The position numbers and the translations under genes were made by a program. The notes beneath the pieces are model-generated. The model ran no database searches. It was not told where the DNA came from and saw only the letters and a program-made list of their open reading frames with translations. A stretch of 64,000 nucleotides of DNA from Woeseiaceae bacterium (lineage in GTDB: Bacteria; Pseudomonadota; Gammaproteobacteria; Steroidobacterales; Woeseiaceae): contig JASJBB010000005.1 in assembly GCA_030066735.1 (NCBI GenBank), positions 43,740 through 107,739 of the forward strand, given 5' to 3'. How positions within the stretch are numbered: position 1 is the stretch's first letter; every line of letters starts with the position of its first letter. Of this stretch, positions 29,616 to 39,530 are shown one piece after another.

Positions 29616-29764
29616 GGCATTTTCGGCCGCAAGACGGCCGAAAATCGGACCTGCGTCGATGACAACCACGGGGACCCCCGGTATCCTGCGCCGCGATACC
29701 CTTGTTTGCCGTAATATTCGCGGCTCGCGCCGGGTCTAAAGTGGTCGCAAGCGCCGGAAATTCA

Positions 29765-31987
29765 ATGACAAAGTCCATTCACATCCTGCTTTATGTCCTG
29801 CTCCTGTCCGCGCCGTCGCTGGCCCTGGCCCAGGATGAGGAGCCCAGGAAGCCCGAAGAGGTCTACCGCTACGCGGTGTACGACACCGGCGATGCGCTCG
29901 AGGTCGACTGGGCCATCGACGAGGGCTATTACCTGTATCGCAACAAGCTCTCCTTCGAGAGCGCCACGGACGGCTTCGAGATCACCCAGGTCCGCCTGCC
30001 GCAGGGCATGCCCCACGAAGACGAGTTCTTCGGCAAGCAGCAGGTGTACCGCGAGAATTTCTACGTCAGCATCCCCTACCGGGTCGCGGACGAGCGCCCC
30101 GGGACAATCGACCTTGTGATCAAGAGCCAGGGCTGCTGGGACGGCGGGCTGTGTTACCCGCCGCAGATCTGGACGGAAAAAGTCGAACTCAAGCAGCCTT
30201 CGCAGCAGAAACTGGATCTCACGACGGTGGGGCAGACCGGCTCGCTGGGTGGGCTGGGCGACAGCGAATTCGTGCCCGTTGACGAGGCCTTCAGGCCGAT
30301 CCTGATACCGATCGACGGCAACACGGTGGAGGTGACCTTCGAGGTTCTCGACGGCTATTACCTTTACAAGGACAAGATCTCGGTCAACGTAGTTTCGGAC
30401 AACGTCCAGCTCGGCAAGCTCGATCTGCCCCAAGGCAAGCTCAAGTACGACGAGTTTTTCGGCGAGTCGGAGGTGTATTTCGACGACGTGTTCGCGACGC
30501 TGCCGCTGGCCCGCGCAACTCCCGAGGCGATGGACCTCGAACTCGAAGTCAATTTCCAGGGCTGTGCCGAGGGCGGTCTCTGCTACCCGCCGACGACGCG
30601 CGTGGTCTCTACGACGTTGCCCGAGGCCACGACGGTCACGGATCTTGCCGCCCTCCCCGATCGGGATGTGCCGGTCTCGGAGCAGGCGAAGCTCGCCCAG
30701 GTCATCACGCAGTCGAGCATCTGGGTCACGATCGGTGTGTTCTTTGTTGCAGGGCTCGCGCTCGCATTGACGCCCTGCGTGCTACCGATGATTCCCATCC
30801 TCTCAGGCATCATCGCCGGTGAGGGCGAAAACGTCAGCCCGTCGCGCGGTTTCTTCCTCGCATTCATCTATGTCATGGGCATGGCGCTCGTCTACACCGC
30901 AGCCGGCGTCGCCGCAGCGGCGGCCGGGCTGCAGTTGCAGGCAACATTCAACCAGCCCTGGGTGCTGATCCTGTTCTCGGGACTCTTCGTCGTTCTCGCC
31001 ATCGGCATGTTCGGCGCGTTCGACCTGCAGATGCCCAGCTCGATCCAGAGCAAGCTGGCCACGGTCAGCGGCAACCAGAAGAGCGGCACGGCGATTGGCG
31101 CATTCGTTATGGGCGCGCTCTCGGCGCTGGTCGTCACGGCCTGCGTCGCACCAGCCCTGATCGCGGCGCTGACCGTGATGGCGCAAAGCGGTGACATGCT
31201 GCGCGGCGGCACGGCGCTGTTCGCGATGAGCCTGGGCATGGGTGCGCCACTGCTCGCCGTGGGCGCGGCCCAGGGGCAGCTGCTGCCGAAAGCCGGACCG
31301 TGGATGGTGGCCGTCAAGGGCGCGTTCGGTTTCATGTTCCTCGGCCTGGCCGTATGGATGCTGTCGCGCATTCTGCCCGGCGGGGTCACGCTGGCGCTGT
31401 GGGCGGTCCTTGTGTTCATGTCGGGCGTCTTCATGGGCGGCCTGACGTCACTGGGTCCCGATTCGTCCATCGCCCAGAAACTCGGCAAGGGCTTCGGGCT
31501 GCTCGCCATCCTTTACGGGCTGCTGTTGTTCCTGGGATCGCTGTCCGGCGGCACCAACCCGCTGAAGCCGCTCGCGGCGGTCAGCTTCGGCGGCGGAATG
31601 ATGGCCGTTGAGGAACATCATCTCGAGTTCCAGCGCATCAAGACCGTCGCAGACCTCGACCGTGAAATTGAGGCCGCTGCCGCTGCGGGCAAGACGGCCA
31701 TGCTCGACTTCTACGCCGACTGGTGCGTGTCCTGCATCGAGATGGAGGAGTACACCTTTACCGACGCCGGCGTACAGGCGGCACTGGCCGATACCGTCGT
31801 GTTGCAGGCGGACGTGACGGCCAATGACGACCAGGACCAGGAACTTCTGCAGCGCTTCGGGGTCTTTGGACCACCGACAATTATTTTCTTTGGCACGGAT
31901 GGCCAGCAGCGCCACGGCTACGAGGTCGTGGGCTTCATGAAAGCAACGGACTTTGCGGATCACGTGAACCAGGCGTTTGGTTCCTAA
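29765..31987 (+). CDS. dsbD: thiol:disulfide interchange protein DsbD with duplicated N-terminal domain
   Basis: DsbD carries reducing power from cytoplasmic thioredoxin across the inner membrane to periplasmic thiol proteins. After a signal peptide (SIHILLYVLLLSAPSLALA) there are two tandem nDsbD-like domains, each with its own Cys pair: SQGCWDGGLCYPPQIW and FQGCAEGGLCYPPTTR. The membrane domain starts at about residue 320 (FVAGLALALTPCVLPMIPILSG) and includes ALVVTACVAPALIAAL. A C-terminal thioredoxin domain has FYADWCVSCIEMEE. At 740 residues it is about 150-170 longer than the E. coli protein because of the duplication. ATG 29765 was chosen over 29702 since the signal peptide starts there. 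A TlpA-like gene follows by 12 bases. Confidence 0.93.
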   Translation: MTKSIHILLYVLLLSAPSLALAQDEEPRKPEEVYRYAVYDTGDALEVDWAIDEGYYLYRNKLSFESATDGFEITQVRLPQGMPHEDEFFGKQQVYRENFYVSIPYRVADERPGTIDLVIKSQGCWDGGLCYPPQIWTEKVELKQPSQQKLDLTTVGQTGSLGGLGDSEFVPVDEAFRPILIPIDGNTVEVTFEVLDGYYLYKDKISVNVVSDNVQLGKLDLPQGKLKYDEFFGESEVYFDDVFATLPLARATPEAMDLELEVNFQGCAEGGLCYPPTTRVVSTTLPEATTVTDLAALPDRDVPVSEQAKLAQVITQSSIWVTIGVFFVAGLALALTPCVLPMIPILSGIIAGEGENVSPSRGFFLAFIYVMGMALVYTAAGVAAAAAGLQLQATFNQPWVLILFSGLFVVLAIGMFGAFDLQMPSSIQSKLATVSGNQKSGTAIGAFVMGALSALVVTACVAPALIAALTVMAQSGDMLRGGTALFAMSLGMGAPLLAVGAAQGQLLPKAGPWMVAVKGAFGFMFLGLAVWMLSRILPGGVTLALWAVLVFMSGVFMGGLTSLGPDSSIAQKLGKGFGLLAILYGLLLFLGSLSGGTNPLKPLAAVSFGGGMMAVEEHHLEFQRIKTVADLDREIEAAAAAGKTAMLDFYADWCVSCIEMEEYTFTDAGVQAALADTVVLQADVTANDDQDQELLQRFGVFGPPTIIFFGTDGQQRHGYEVVGFMKATDFADHVNQAFGS

Positions 31988-31999
31988 CCGGGACATTCC

Positions 32000-32629
32000 G
32001 TGAACAGATCGTTTCTCGTCTTCGCGACCGCGTTTGTCGCGCTCATGGCCGGCGCATTGCTGTATGCAGTCCGGCTGCCCGTGCAGGCGCCCGAAGCGCC
32101 TGCGCAGCCGCCAGCAGCGGCAGAACTCGCTGAAACCGCCGAGGCAATGCCTGCCATACCGGTCGTGCCATCGTTCAGCCTCCCGGACATCGACGGGACG
32201 CAGCGCAACTTCAGCGAATGGAGTGGGCGGCACACACTGCTCAATTTCTGGGCAACCTGGTGCGCGCCCTGCCGCCGTGAAATTCCCTTGCTCAAAGCCT
32301 TCCAGGACGAACAGGGCGACAACGGCGTCCAGGTCATCGGCATCGCGGTCGACGATGCGTTGCCGGTATCGAAGTACGCCGAAGAGATGCAGTTCAATTA
32401 CCCGGTCCTGGTCGGGCAGCAAGAGGCGATGGAGATTGCCGAATCCTCGGGCATCGAGTTCATCGGCATGCCCTTCACGATGATCGTCGCTGCGGATGGC
32501 GAACTGTTGAACGCGCACTTCGGGGAAATCCACGAGCCGGACCTCGCGCACATCGCGGACGTGCTGCGCATGCTCGAGCGTGGCGAGATCGACAAGGCCA
32601 GCGCTCGCGAGGCGCTAAATTTCTTGTAA
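32000..32629 (+). CDS. TlpA/ResA-like periplasmic thioredoxin
   Basis: A 209-residue membrane-anchored thiol oxidoreductase. An N-terminal helix (FLVFATAFVALMAGALLYAV) is followed by an Ala/Pro-rich linker and a thioredoxin fold of the AhpC/TSA-like TlpA type with the active site NFWATWCAPCRREIP (CAPC) and a cis-Pro region (GIEFIGMPFTMIV). It lies directly after dsbD, which is its likely reductant, suggesting roles in cytochrome c maturation or periplasmic disulfide reduction. The start is GTG. Nothing links it specifically to one substrate. Confidence 0.88.
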   Translation: MNRSFLVFATAFVALMAGALLYAVRLPVQAPEAPAQPPAAAELAETAEAMPAIPVVPSFSLPDIDGTQRNFSEWSGRHTLLNFWATWCAPCRREIPLLKAFQDEQGDNGVQVIGIAVDDALPVSKYAEEMQFNYPVLVGQQEAMEIAESSGIEFIGMPFTMIVAADGELLNAHFGEIHEPDLAHIADVLRMLERGEIDKASAREALNFL

Positions 32630-32702
32630 AACTTGCCCGAACATCCCTTAAAAGGGTTAAACTTGCCGCCATCTCCTAGAAAGTGGTTGAAAGTGGCGGG
32701 AA

Positions 32703-33155
32703 ATGGCCGGCATTTTGCTTCTCAATGGTCCCAACCTGAACCTGCTCGGCACGCGCGAGCCCGAGGTTTACGGTGCGACACGCCTCGATGACATCGAGGC
32801 GAACTGCATTGAACTGGCCGAAGAACTCGGCCACTCGCTCGACTGCTTCCAGAGCAATGCCGAACACAAGCTCGTCGACCGCGTGCAAAAAGCAGCCCGC
32901 GACGGCGTCGCTTTCATCCTGATCAATCCCGGCGCGTTTACGCACACGAGCGTCGCCTTGCGCGACGCGCTGCTCGCCGTGGATATCCCGTTTATAGAAA
33001 TTCACTTGAGCAATACGTTTGCCCGGGAGGAGTTCCGGCACGCCAGTTATTTCAGTGATGTCGCTGAAGGTTGTGTAATTGGTCTCGGGGCTATGGGCTA
33101 CGAACTTGCACTACACGCGGCTGCGCAGTCGATGGCAGGCGCCGAGGAAGACTGA
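32703..33155 (+). CDS. aroQ: 3-dehydroquinate dehydratase, type II
   Basis: AroQ dehydrates 3-dehydroquinate to 3-dehydroshikimate in the shikimate pathway. The 150-residue product opens with [21 protein letters not shown] (flexible-loop Tyr and Arg), and has [18 protein letters not shown] and [16 protein letters not shown] with the catalytic His. The aroQ-accB-accC order is common in Gammaproteobacteria. The stop overlaps the accB start (TGATG), indicating translational coupling. Confidence 0.97.
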   Translation: MAGILLLNGPNLNLLGTREPEVYGATRLDDIEANCIELAEELGHSLDCFQSNAEHKLVDRVQKAARDGVAFILINPGAFTHTSVALRDALLAVDIPFIEIHLSNTFAREEFRHASYFSDVAEGCVIGLGAMGYELALHAAAQSMAGAEED

Positions 33156-33640
33156 TGGATATAAGAAAAGTCAAAAAACTGATCGAACTGCTGGACGAAT
33201 CCGGCATTGCCGAGATCGAAATTACCGAGGGCGAAGAAGCCGTGCGCATCAGCCGCTACCCCCAGGGTGCTGCCGTCGCAGCGGCGCCGGTAGCCCCGGC
33301 GCCGGTCGCGATCGCCGCACCGGCGCCAGCAGCCGCTGCGCCTGCGCCCGCCGAAGCGCCGGCGGCGGCACCGGCCGAAGTCGAGGAGGAGGGCTACCTC
33401 GTCCCTGCCCCGATGGTCGGCACGTTCTATGCGGCATCGTCGCCTGGCGCCGCGCCCTACGTGCAGGTCGGCGATCGTGTCAACGAGGGCGACACGCTCT
33501 GCATCATCGAAGCCATGAAAATGATGAACCAGATCGAAGCCGACGTCTCGGGCGTGGTCAAGTCGATTCGGGTGCAGAACGGCGAGCCTGTCGAATATGG
33601 CCAGACGCTGATCGTCATCGATCAGCGGCAACCCGACTAA
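33155..33640 (+). CDS. accB: biotin carboxyl carrier protein of acetyl-CoA carboxylase
   Basis: AccB carries the carboxybiotin between AccC and the carboxyltransferase in the first step of fatty-acid synthesis. The N-terminal [23 protein letters not shown] is typical; an Ala/Pro linker of about 45 residues follows; the C-terminal biotinyl domain has [17 protein letters not shown] and the biotinylated Lys in [12 protein letters not shown] 33155 overlaps the aroQ stop. The track start (33071) lies inside aroQ. Total length 161 residues is usual. Confidence 0.97.
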   Translation: MDIRKVKKLIELLDESGIAEIEITEGEEAVRISRYPQGAAVAAAPVAPAPVAIAAPAPAAAAPAPAEAPAAAPAEVEEEGYLVPAPMVGTFYAASSPGAAPYVQVGDRVNEGDTLCIIEAMKMMNQIEADVSGVVKSIRVQNGEPVEYGQTLIVIDQRQPD

Positions 33641-33652
33641 CGGGCAAACACT

Positions 33653-34996
33653 ATGCTCGACAAAATCGTTATAGCCAATCGCGGCGAAATCGCGCTGCGC
33701 ATCCTGCGCGCCTGCCGCGAAATGGACATCAAGACCGTGGCCGTGCATTCGACGGCCGACAACAATCTCAAGCACGTGTTGCTTGCCGACGAGACCGTCT
33801 GCATCGGCCCGCCGAACTCGATCGAGAGTTACCTGAACATGCCGGCCATAATCAGCGCGGCCGAGGTAACCGACGCCGTCGCCATCCACCCCGGCTACGG
33901 CTTCCTGTCGGAGAACGCGGATTTTGCCGAACGCGTGGAGTCCAGCGGCTTCGCGTTTATCGGTCCGCAGGCAAGCGCGATTCGCCTGATGGGCGACAAG
34001 GTTTCGGCAATTCGCGCCATGAAGGAAGCCGGCGTGCCGACCGTGCCCGGTTCGGACGGTCCGCTCGGCGAGGACGCCGATGAGATCATCAAGATGGCGC
34101 GCGACATCGGCTACCCGATCATCATCAAGGCCGCGGCCGGTGGCGGCGGTCGCGGGATGCGCGTTGTACACGCCGAAGCCTCCCTGACAGCAGCCATCAC
34201 GGTCACCAAGGCCGAGGCGCGCGCCGCGTTCGGCGACGACACGGTGTACATGGAAAAGTTTCTCGAGAAGCCGCGCCACATCGAGATCCAGGTCATTTGC
34301 GATTCGCACGGCAACGCGGTGCATCTTGGCGAGCGCGACTGTTCGATGCAGCGCCGCCACCAGAAGGTCATCGAGGAAGCGCCCGCGCCGGGCCTCACCG
34401 AAGAGCAACGCAATGCGATCGGCGAGCGGTGCGTGAAAGCCTGCCAGGAAATCGGTTATCGCAGCGCCGGCACCTTCGAGTTCCTTTACGAGGATGGCGA
34501 GTTCTACTTCATCGAGATGAACACGCGCCTGCAGGTCGAACACCCGGTCACCGAACTGATCACCGGAGTGGACCTCGTGCGCGAACAGCTACGGGTCGCG
34601 GCGGGAGAAAAGCTGAGCATCCGCCAGGAAGACGTCAAGATCCAGGGTCACGCGATCGAGTGCCGCATCAATGCCGAGGACCCGAAAACGTTCATGCCAT
34701 CGCCGGGCCTGATTACGCTCTACCATGCACCAGGAGGGCCCGGGGTGCGCATCGACAGCCATATTTACAGCGGCTACAAGGTGCCGCCCTACTACGACTC
34801 GATGATCGGCAAGCTCATTACGCACGGCGCAGATCGCAAGGCGGCCATTGCGCGCATGAGGAACGCGCTGACCGAGATCGTTATCGAGGGCATCAAGACC
34901 AACGTGCCTTTGCACCAGGAGATCTGCCAGCATGCCGCATTCCGGCAGGGCGGCACCGACATCCATTACCTGGAGAAGCGTCTGGGCCTGGCGTGA
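33653..34996 (+). CDS. accC: biotin carboxylase subunit of acetyl-CoA carboxylase
   Basis: AccC uses ATP and bicarbonate to carboxylate biotin on AccB. The 447-residue protein begins [20 protein letters not shown], and has the ATP-grasp glycine loop [48 protein letters not shown] and [16 protein letters not shown] with its metal and biotin-site residues. It follows accB by 12 bases. Sequence and length are standard. Confidence 0.98.
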   Translation: MLDKIVIANRGEIALRILRACREMDIKTVAVHSTADNNLKHVLLADETVCIGPPNSIESYLNMPAIISAAEVTDAVAIHPGYGFLSENADFAERVESSGFAFIGPQASAIRLMGDKVSAIRAMKEAGVPTVPGSDGPLGEDADEIIKMARDIGYPIIIKAAAGGGGRGMRVVHAEASLTAAITVTKAEARAAFGDDTVYMEKFLEKPRHIEIQVICDSHGNAVHLGERDCSMQRRHQKVIEEAPAPGLTEEQRNAIGERCVKACQEIGYRSAGTFEFLYEDGEFYFIEMNTRLQVEHPVTELITGVDLVREQLRVAAGEKLSIRQEDVKIQGHAIECRINAEDPKTFMPSPGLITLYHAPGGPGVRIDSHIYSGYKVPPYYDSMIGKLITHGADRKAAIARMRNALTEIVIEGIKTNVPLHQEICQHAAFRQGGTDIHYLEKRLGLA

Positions 34997-35018
34997 CGGG
35001 GAGCACATCGAAATAGCG

Positions 35019-35915
35019 ATGGATTGGCGACAATTTGTCATGGATCTCGAATCGCTCAATCCGGACAGGGTCGAAGAAATTCTGCTACGCCACGGCGCAC
35101 ACTCGGTGACCTACTCCGATGCCGGCGACCAGCCCTTGCTCGAACCGGCTCCGGGCGAAACCCCGCTGTGGCGCGACACCCGGATCACGGGCCTGTTCTC
35201 CGTCGACACCGATTTCGCGGCACTGCGCGACGAGATCCTCGGTTCCTTCAACATGGCCGAACTGCCGAGGCACGAAATCTCCGAGCTCGAAGATCGCCCC
35301 TGGGAGCGGGAATGGCTGCGGGACTTCGGCCCGATGCGGTTCGGCGAGCGGCTCTGGATTTGCCCGGGCGACAGTCGCGTTGACGACGAGCACGCCGTCA
35401 TCGTGCGCCTCGATCCGGGGCTCGCGTTCGGCACGGGCACTCACGCGACGACCGCGCTGTGCCTGGAATGGCTCGACAGCCTGGCGCTTGATGGTCGAAC
35501 CCTGCTCGACTACGGCTGCGGTTCCGGCATCCTCGCTATCGCTGCACTCAAGCTGGGTTGCGCCGGGGCTCTCGCTACGGACATCGACCACCAGGCGATT
35601 ACCGCCACGCGCGACAACGCGGCCGCCAACGGCGTCGGCGACCGCCTGAAAACCCACCTGGGTGCGGAGAATATTGATGAGCAGTTTGACGTGGTCATCG
35701 CCAATATTCTTGCGTCACCGCTAGTCGAACTGGCAGGTCCGATCGCTGCGCGCGTTCGCAGCGGTTGTCCTCTCGCGTTATCCGGCATACTCTCCGGGCA
35801 GGTTGGAGAGGTACTCGAGGCTTACCGGCCGTGGATCGAGTTCGACGAGCCCGTCGAGCGCGAGCAAGGCGGACAGACCTGGGTGCGTTTGAGCGGTCGC
35901 AGGACCGTGGGCTGA
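35019..35915 (+). CDS. prmA: ribosomal protein L11 methyltransferase
   Basis: PrmA trimethylates lysines and the N-terminus of ribosomal protein L11 with S-adenosylmethionine. The 298-residue product has the N-terminal substrate-recognition domain (EREWLRDFGPMRFGERLWI) and the methyltransferase motif LLDYGCGSGILAIAALKLG, preceded by GLAFGTGTHATTALCLEWL, which is diagnostic of PrmA. VIANILASPLVELAGPIA is motif IV. ATG 35019 begins 23 bases after accC; the track start is inside accC. Confidence 0.96.
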   Translation: MDWRQFVMDLESLNPDRVEEILLRHGAHSVTYSDAGDQPLLEPAPGETPLWRDTRITGLFSVDTDFAALRDEILGSFNMAELPRHEISELEDRPWEREWLRDFGPMRFGERLWICPGDSRVDDEHAVIVRLDPGLAFGTGTHATTALCLEWLDSLALDGRTLLDYGCGSGILAIAALKLGCAGALATDIDHQAITATRDNAAANGVGDRLKTHLGAENIDEQFDVVIANILASPLVELAGPIAARVRSGCPLALSGILSGQVGEVLEAYRPWIEFDEPVEREQGGQTWVRLSGRRTVG

Positions 35916-35918
35916 GCG

Positions 35919-38213
35919 ATGTATACCCAATGCCCTGAATGCAGCGTTGCCTTCCGCGTAAGTGCGGACGTGCTGAAGATGGCGGCCGGCCAGGTCCGCT
36001 GCGGAGGTTGCGGCGTGGCCTTCAATGCGCTCGAGCACCTGTCCGAATCAAAGCCGGAAGCGCCGCCGATCAGGGAAGAACCGTCGGACCCCGGCCTGCC
36101 GGAACTACAGCCTGACGAGGCCGGCGAGATCGAGGCCGCCGAACCCGAGGCCGACGCGCCGCCGCCGTCAATCTCGGCCGAGCAGAACGCGGCGCTGCTC
36201 AGGACGCTGGACGAGCTGGCCGGCGAAGACGTTCGCATCGAGGACACGGGTGTCGAGTGGCGTGTCGTTGACGACGAGGACGAGCCCGAACCCGAGCCAA
36301 CCGAACCCGAGCCCGAACCCGAACCCGAGCCCGAGCCCGAACCCGAGCCCGAGCCCGAACCCGAGCCGTCCCAGTCTCAGGTCATTGACGAGATGTTGTT
36401 CGACGACAACACGGTGCTGCCCGACGACTTCGACGAGGTCGTCGAAGCGCCCTCGCAACCAAGAGTCGAAGAGGCCCCGTCAACACCGCCGGAGCCCGAG
36501 ATACCGCAGTTCGACCTTGACCTGAGCGAGCCTGGCGAATGGGACGACCTTCTGGGCGATCTGGACGACCAACCCGAGACTGCGCCTGTGGCTGACGACG
36601 TCGACGACGTCGAAGACATCGAAGACATCGAAGACATCGAGGACATCGAGGACCACGACGCCACTGAGTCCGAGCAACCCGACACGCCTCTGGACGTCGA
36701 CACGCAGTTCGAAATCCAGGCCGAAGCAATGGGCATCGACCTGAGCGGGATTCACGAGTCGGTGCACGAGGAACCGGAGTCAGCGGCGGAAACGGCGCCG
36801 GAACCGGACGCGGAACCCGACGACCTCGCGGACACGTCGATCGAGGAAGACCTGATGGCGGCTGCTTTCGAAGTCGAGGCGGCGAAGAAAAATGAGGCCC
36901 TCGATCTCGAAGAGCTTGCCGCCGATGAAGCGCTCGACCTCGACGAATTCGCGGACGATGAGGCGCTCGACCTCGAGGAGCTCGCGGACGATGAGGCCCT
37001 CGACGTCGAGGAGCCTGCTGCCGCAGAGGACCTGCCGCCTGAGGAACCGTTCGCGGATGCGGAAGAGCCAGAGCAGCAGGAGCAGGACGAACAGGACGAA
37101 GTCGCGGAAGACGCCGAGCTGGAGGTCGACCTGCAGGTCGAAGAAGAAGCGGAAATCGAAGATGACGTCGACGACATCGCCCGCGGCTTCGACAACGACG
37201 TCGAACGGGATATCGAGACCTTGTCCATGTCACTCGACGATGACGCGGACGACGGCGTAGCAACCCGGAACGAGGACCACGTCATTCCCGAGATGAGCGA
37301 GGAAGAGAAGACCATCAACATGATGATCGACCAGGAGCTCTTCAATATCGCCGTCGAGGATGAAAACGGATTCGCCTCCACCATCGTGCAGCTGCAGCCT
37401 GACGACGAACTGTTCGAGGACGCCGACACCGACGACGACCCTGACCAGGCCGAAAAAAAGAAAGACAAGAAGAAAGACAAGAAGAAGAAAAAGAAGAAAG
37501 ACAGGGACAGCGCCAGACCCATGCCTGACATGGCTGTCGAGACCATTGTCATGGAGGGCGATCTCGTTCGCGGCGATTCCGACTTTGAGGAGCAGGCGGA
37601 CGAGGAAGAGCGAGCCGTTGCGCCCATCCCGCCTGAAACCACGATCCCGATCAGCCGCGAGAAGGACGACTATGCCCGCCGCCGGGAGACGACGTCTGCG
37701 CCGGCCGGCATGGGCACGTGGGTTGGCATCGTCGTGCTCGTCCTGCTGCTGGCAGTGCAGCTCATCCACCAATCGCGCGAAGCGCTGGCCACCGTGCCGG
37801 CATTCAATTCGGCCATCGGCCCGATCTATCGGCTACTCGGCCGACCTTTGACCCCGGAATGGAATATCGGCGGCTGGCGTTTCGAAGCGACCAAGGGAGA
37901 CACCGACGAGACCGGTGAGCGGCTCACGATTTATTCGCGCGTGGGCAACAATTCCGAAGAACCGCTGCCTTATCCGCTGGTTCACCTCTCGCTAACCGAC
38001 CGTTTCGAGGACGTCATCGGCAGCGCGGTATTGGAACCCGCCGAATACCTTGCCGAGAATGTCGACCCGCGCAAGCCGGTGCCGCCGGGCAGTTCGTTCA
38101 ATGCAGTCATCTCTATCGACTCGCCCTCGCCCGATGCGACCGGATTCAAGCTCAATGTCTGTTACCGCCTGGCCAGCGGGCAGTTGCGCTGCGCCGACCA
38201 CGACTTCAAATGA
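35919..38213 (+). CDS. zinc-ribbon / acidic-repeat / DUF3426 membrane protein
   Basis: The N-terminus is an MJ0042-type zinc ribbon (CPECSVAFRVSADVL, CGGCGVAFNALEHL). Then come about 550 residues of extreme acidic low complexity, including EPEPEPEP and DIEDIEDIED repeats, and a Lys-rich block (KKKDKKKDKKKKKKKD) just before the membrane helix (WVGIVVLVLLLAVQLI). The C-terminal about 160 residues are a DUF3426 domain (YSRVGNNSEEPLPYPLVHLSL). Family members usually have a short linker; this one is unusually long at 764 residues. Function is unknown. It is three bases after prmA, and its stop overlaps dusB (ATGA). Confidence 0.85.
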   Translation: MYTQCPECSVAFRVSADVLKMAAGQVRCGGCGVAFNALEHLSESKPEAPPIREEPSDPGLPELQPDEAGEIEAAEPEADAPPPSISAEQNAALLRTLDELAGEDVRIEDTGVEWRVVDDEDEPEPEPTEPEPEPEPEPEPEPEPEPEPEPSQSQVIDEMLFDDNTVLPDDFDEVVEAPSQPRVEEAPSTPPEPEIPQFDLDLSEPGEWDDLLGDLDDQPETAPVADDVDDVEDIEDIEDIEDIEDHDATESEQPDTPLDVDTQFEIQAEAMGIDLSGIHESVHEEPESAAETAPEPDAEPDDLADTSIEEDLMAAAFEVEAAKKNEALDLEELAADEALDLDEFADDEALDLEELADDEALDVEEPAAAEDLPPEEPFADAEEPEQQEQDEQDEVAEDAELEVDLQVEEEAEIEDDVDDIARGFDNDVERDIETLSMSLDDDADDGVATRNEDHVIPEMSEEEKTINMMIDQELFNIAVEDENGFASTIVQLQPDDELFEDADTDDDPDQAEKKKDKKKDKKKKKKKDRDSARPMPDMAVETIVMEGDLVRGDSDFEEQADEEERAVAPIPPETTIPISREKDDYARRRETTSAPAGMGTWVGIVVLVLLLAVQLIHQSREALATVPAFNSAIGPIYRLLGRPLTPEWNIGGWRFEATKGDTDETGERLTIYSRVGNNSEEPLPYPLVHLSLTDRFEDVIGSAVLEPAEYLAENVDPRKPVPPGSSFNAVISIDSPSPDATGFKLNVCYRLASGQLRCADHDFK

Positions 38214-39196
38214 AAATCGGTCCCTACGAGCTGGCGAGCCCGTTCGTGCTCGCGCCGATGGCTGGCGTGACCGATGCGCCGTTCCGGCGCCTGTGCCGAC
38301 AGTTCGGCGCCGGCATGACGACGTCGGAAATGACCACTGCGGATACCAGCCTCTGGCAGACCGCAAAGTCGCGCCGGCGGCTGGACCTGGACCTCGACGC
38401 GGAACCGGTTGCCGTGCAGATCGCCGGCTCGGAGCCGGCCCAGATGGCTGCCGCGGCGCTCGCCTGCGTCGAGCGCGGCGCCCAGATTATCGATATCAAC
38501 ATGGGTTGCCCGGCCAAGAAGGTCTGCAAGAAACTCGCGGGCTCGGCCCTGCTGCAGGACGAGGCGCTCGTGGCCGCGATTCTGCAGGCGGTCGTCACGG
38601 CTGTGGACGTTCCGGTGACACTGAAGATTCGCACCGGATGGGATCCCGAGCACCGCAATGGCGTCGAAATCGCCCGCATCGCCGAGGACTGTGGCATCCG
38701 GTCGCTTGCTGTCCATGGTCGAACGCGTGCCTGCCGTTACAACGGCAATGCCGAGTACGACACGATCGCGCGCATCAAGCAGGCTGTCGGGATCCCGGTC
38801 ATCGCAAACGGAGATATCGCGAGTATCGAGAAGTCGCTTGAAGTTCTGCGCCTAACTAATGCAGACGGCTTGATGATCGGTCGGGGTGCACAGGGCCGCC
38901 CGTGGATCTTTCAGGAACTGCTCAGCGCCGTTCGCGAAGACCTCGGTTTGCCACGGCTAGCAAAAAACCGATTGCGTGATATTATGCTCGGCCACCTTGA
39001 GGACATGCATCGTTTCTACGGCGAAACGACAGGCGTTCGGGTGGCACGCAAGCACCTGACCTGGTATTGCCAGCATCTCGTCAACGCCGACGAGTACCGA
39101 CACCGGGTTGTGCGAGTCGGGAGCGCAGAAGAACAACTTCGACTGACGCGGGAATACTTCGAGAGCGAGGGAGGAGGTATTTCCATTGCAGCGTAG
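38210..39196 (+). CDS. dusB: tRNA-dihydrouridine synthase B
   Basis: DusB reduces specific uridines in tRNA D-loops with FMN. The 328-residue protein starts IGPYELASPFVLAPMAGVTDAPFR, has INMGCPAKKVCKK with the catalytic Cys, TLKIRTGWDPEH, AVHGRTRACRYNG and MIGRGAQGRPWIF for phosphate and FMN binding. dusB-fis linkage is a Gammaproteobacterial hallmark. ATG 38210 overlaps the preceding stop. Confidence 0.97.
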   Translation: MKIGPYELASPFVLAPMAGVTDAPFRRLCRQFGAGMTTSEMTTADTSLWQTAKSRRRLDLDLDAEPVAVQIAGSEPAQMAAAALACVERGAQIIDINMGCPAKKVCKKLAGSALLQDEALVAAILQAVVTAVDVPVTLKIRTGWDPEHRNGVEIARIAEDCGIRSLAVHGRTRACRYNGNAEYDTIARIKQAVGIPVIANGDIASIEKSLEVLRLTNADGLMIGRGAQGRPWIFQELLSAVREDLGLPRLAKNRLRDIMLGHLEDMHRFYGETTGVRVARKHLTWYCQHLVNADEYRHRVVRVGSAEEQLRLTREYFESEGGGISIAA

Positions 39197-39494
39197 TCGC
39201 CGAGGATTGACCAACGTGGCAAAGCAGAAAAAGAATAATGAGGCATTGAAAGCCTCCAGAAAGAGCAAACCGCTCCACCAGCACACAGAAGACGCACTCA
39301 AACAGTATTTCAGGAACCTGAACGGCGACCGTCCGGGCGATCTTTACGACCTCGTTATCGGCGAAGTCGAGCGGCCCCTTTTCAAGGCGGTCATGGACTA
39401 CACCGACGGCAACCAGAGCCAGGCTGCCGGCATCCTCGGCATCAATCGAGGCACGCTGCGCAAGAAGCTAAGGTCGTATTCCCTGATCCACTAA
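39186..39494 (+). CDS. fis: DNA-binding protein Fis
   Basis: Fis is a nucleoid-associated homodimer that bends DNA and activates rRNA and other promoters. The C-terminal half is nearly canonical: PLFKAVMDYTDGNQSQAAGILGINRGTLRKKL, with the helix-turn-helix. Start choice is uncertain. TTG 39186 has GGAGGAGGT seven bases upstream, inside dusB, and gives 102 residues. GTG 39216 gives the usual ~92 residues but a weaker site. Either way it overlaps or follows dusB closely and is cotranscribed. Ends 36 bases before purH. Confidence 0.95.
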   Translation: MQRSRRGLTNVAKQKKNNEALKASRKSKPLHQHTEDALKQYFRNLNGDRPGDLYDLVIGEVERPLFKAVMDYTDGNQSQAAGILGINRGTLRKKLRSYSLIH

Positions 39495-39530
39495 TCTTTT
39501 TCATTTCAGCCACTTATTCCAGGTGACCAG

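Noticed and set aside
36283-36650. Tandem DNA repeats as a possible mobile or structural element
   Set aside because: They are codons for Glu-Pro and Asp-Ile-Glu-Asp repeats within an intact gene.
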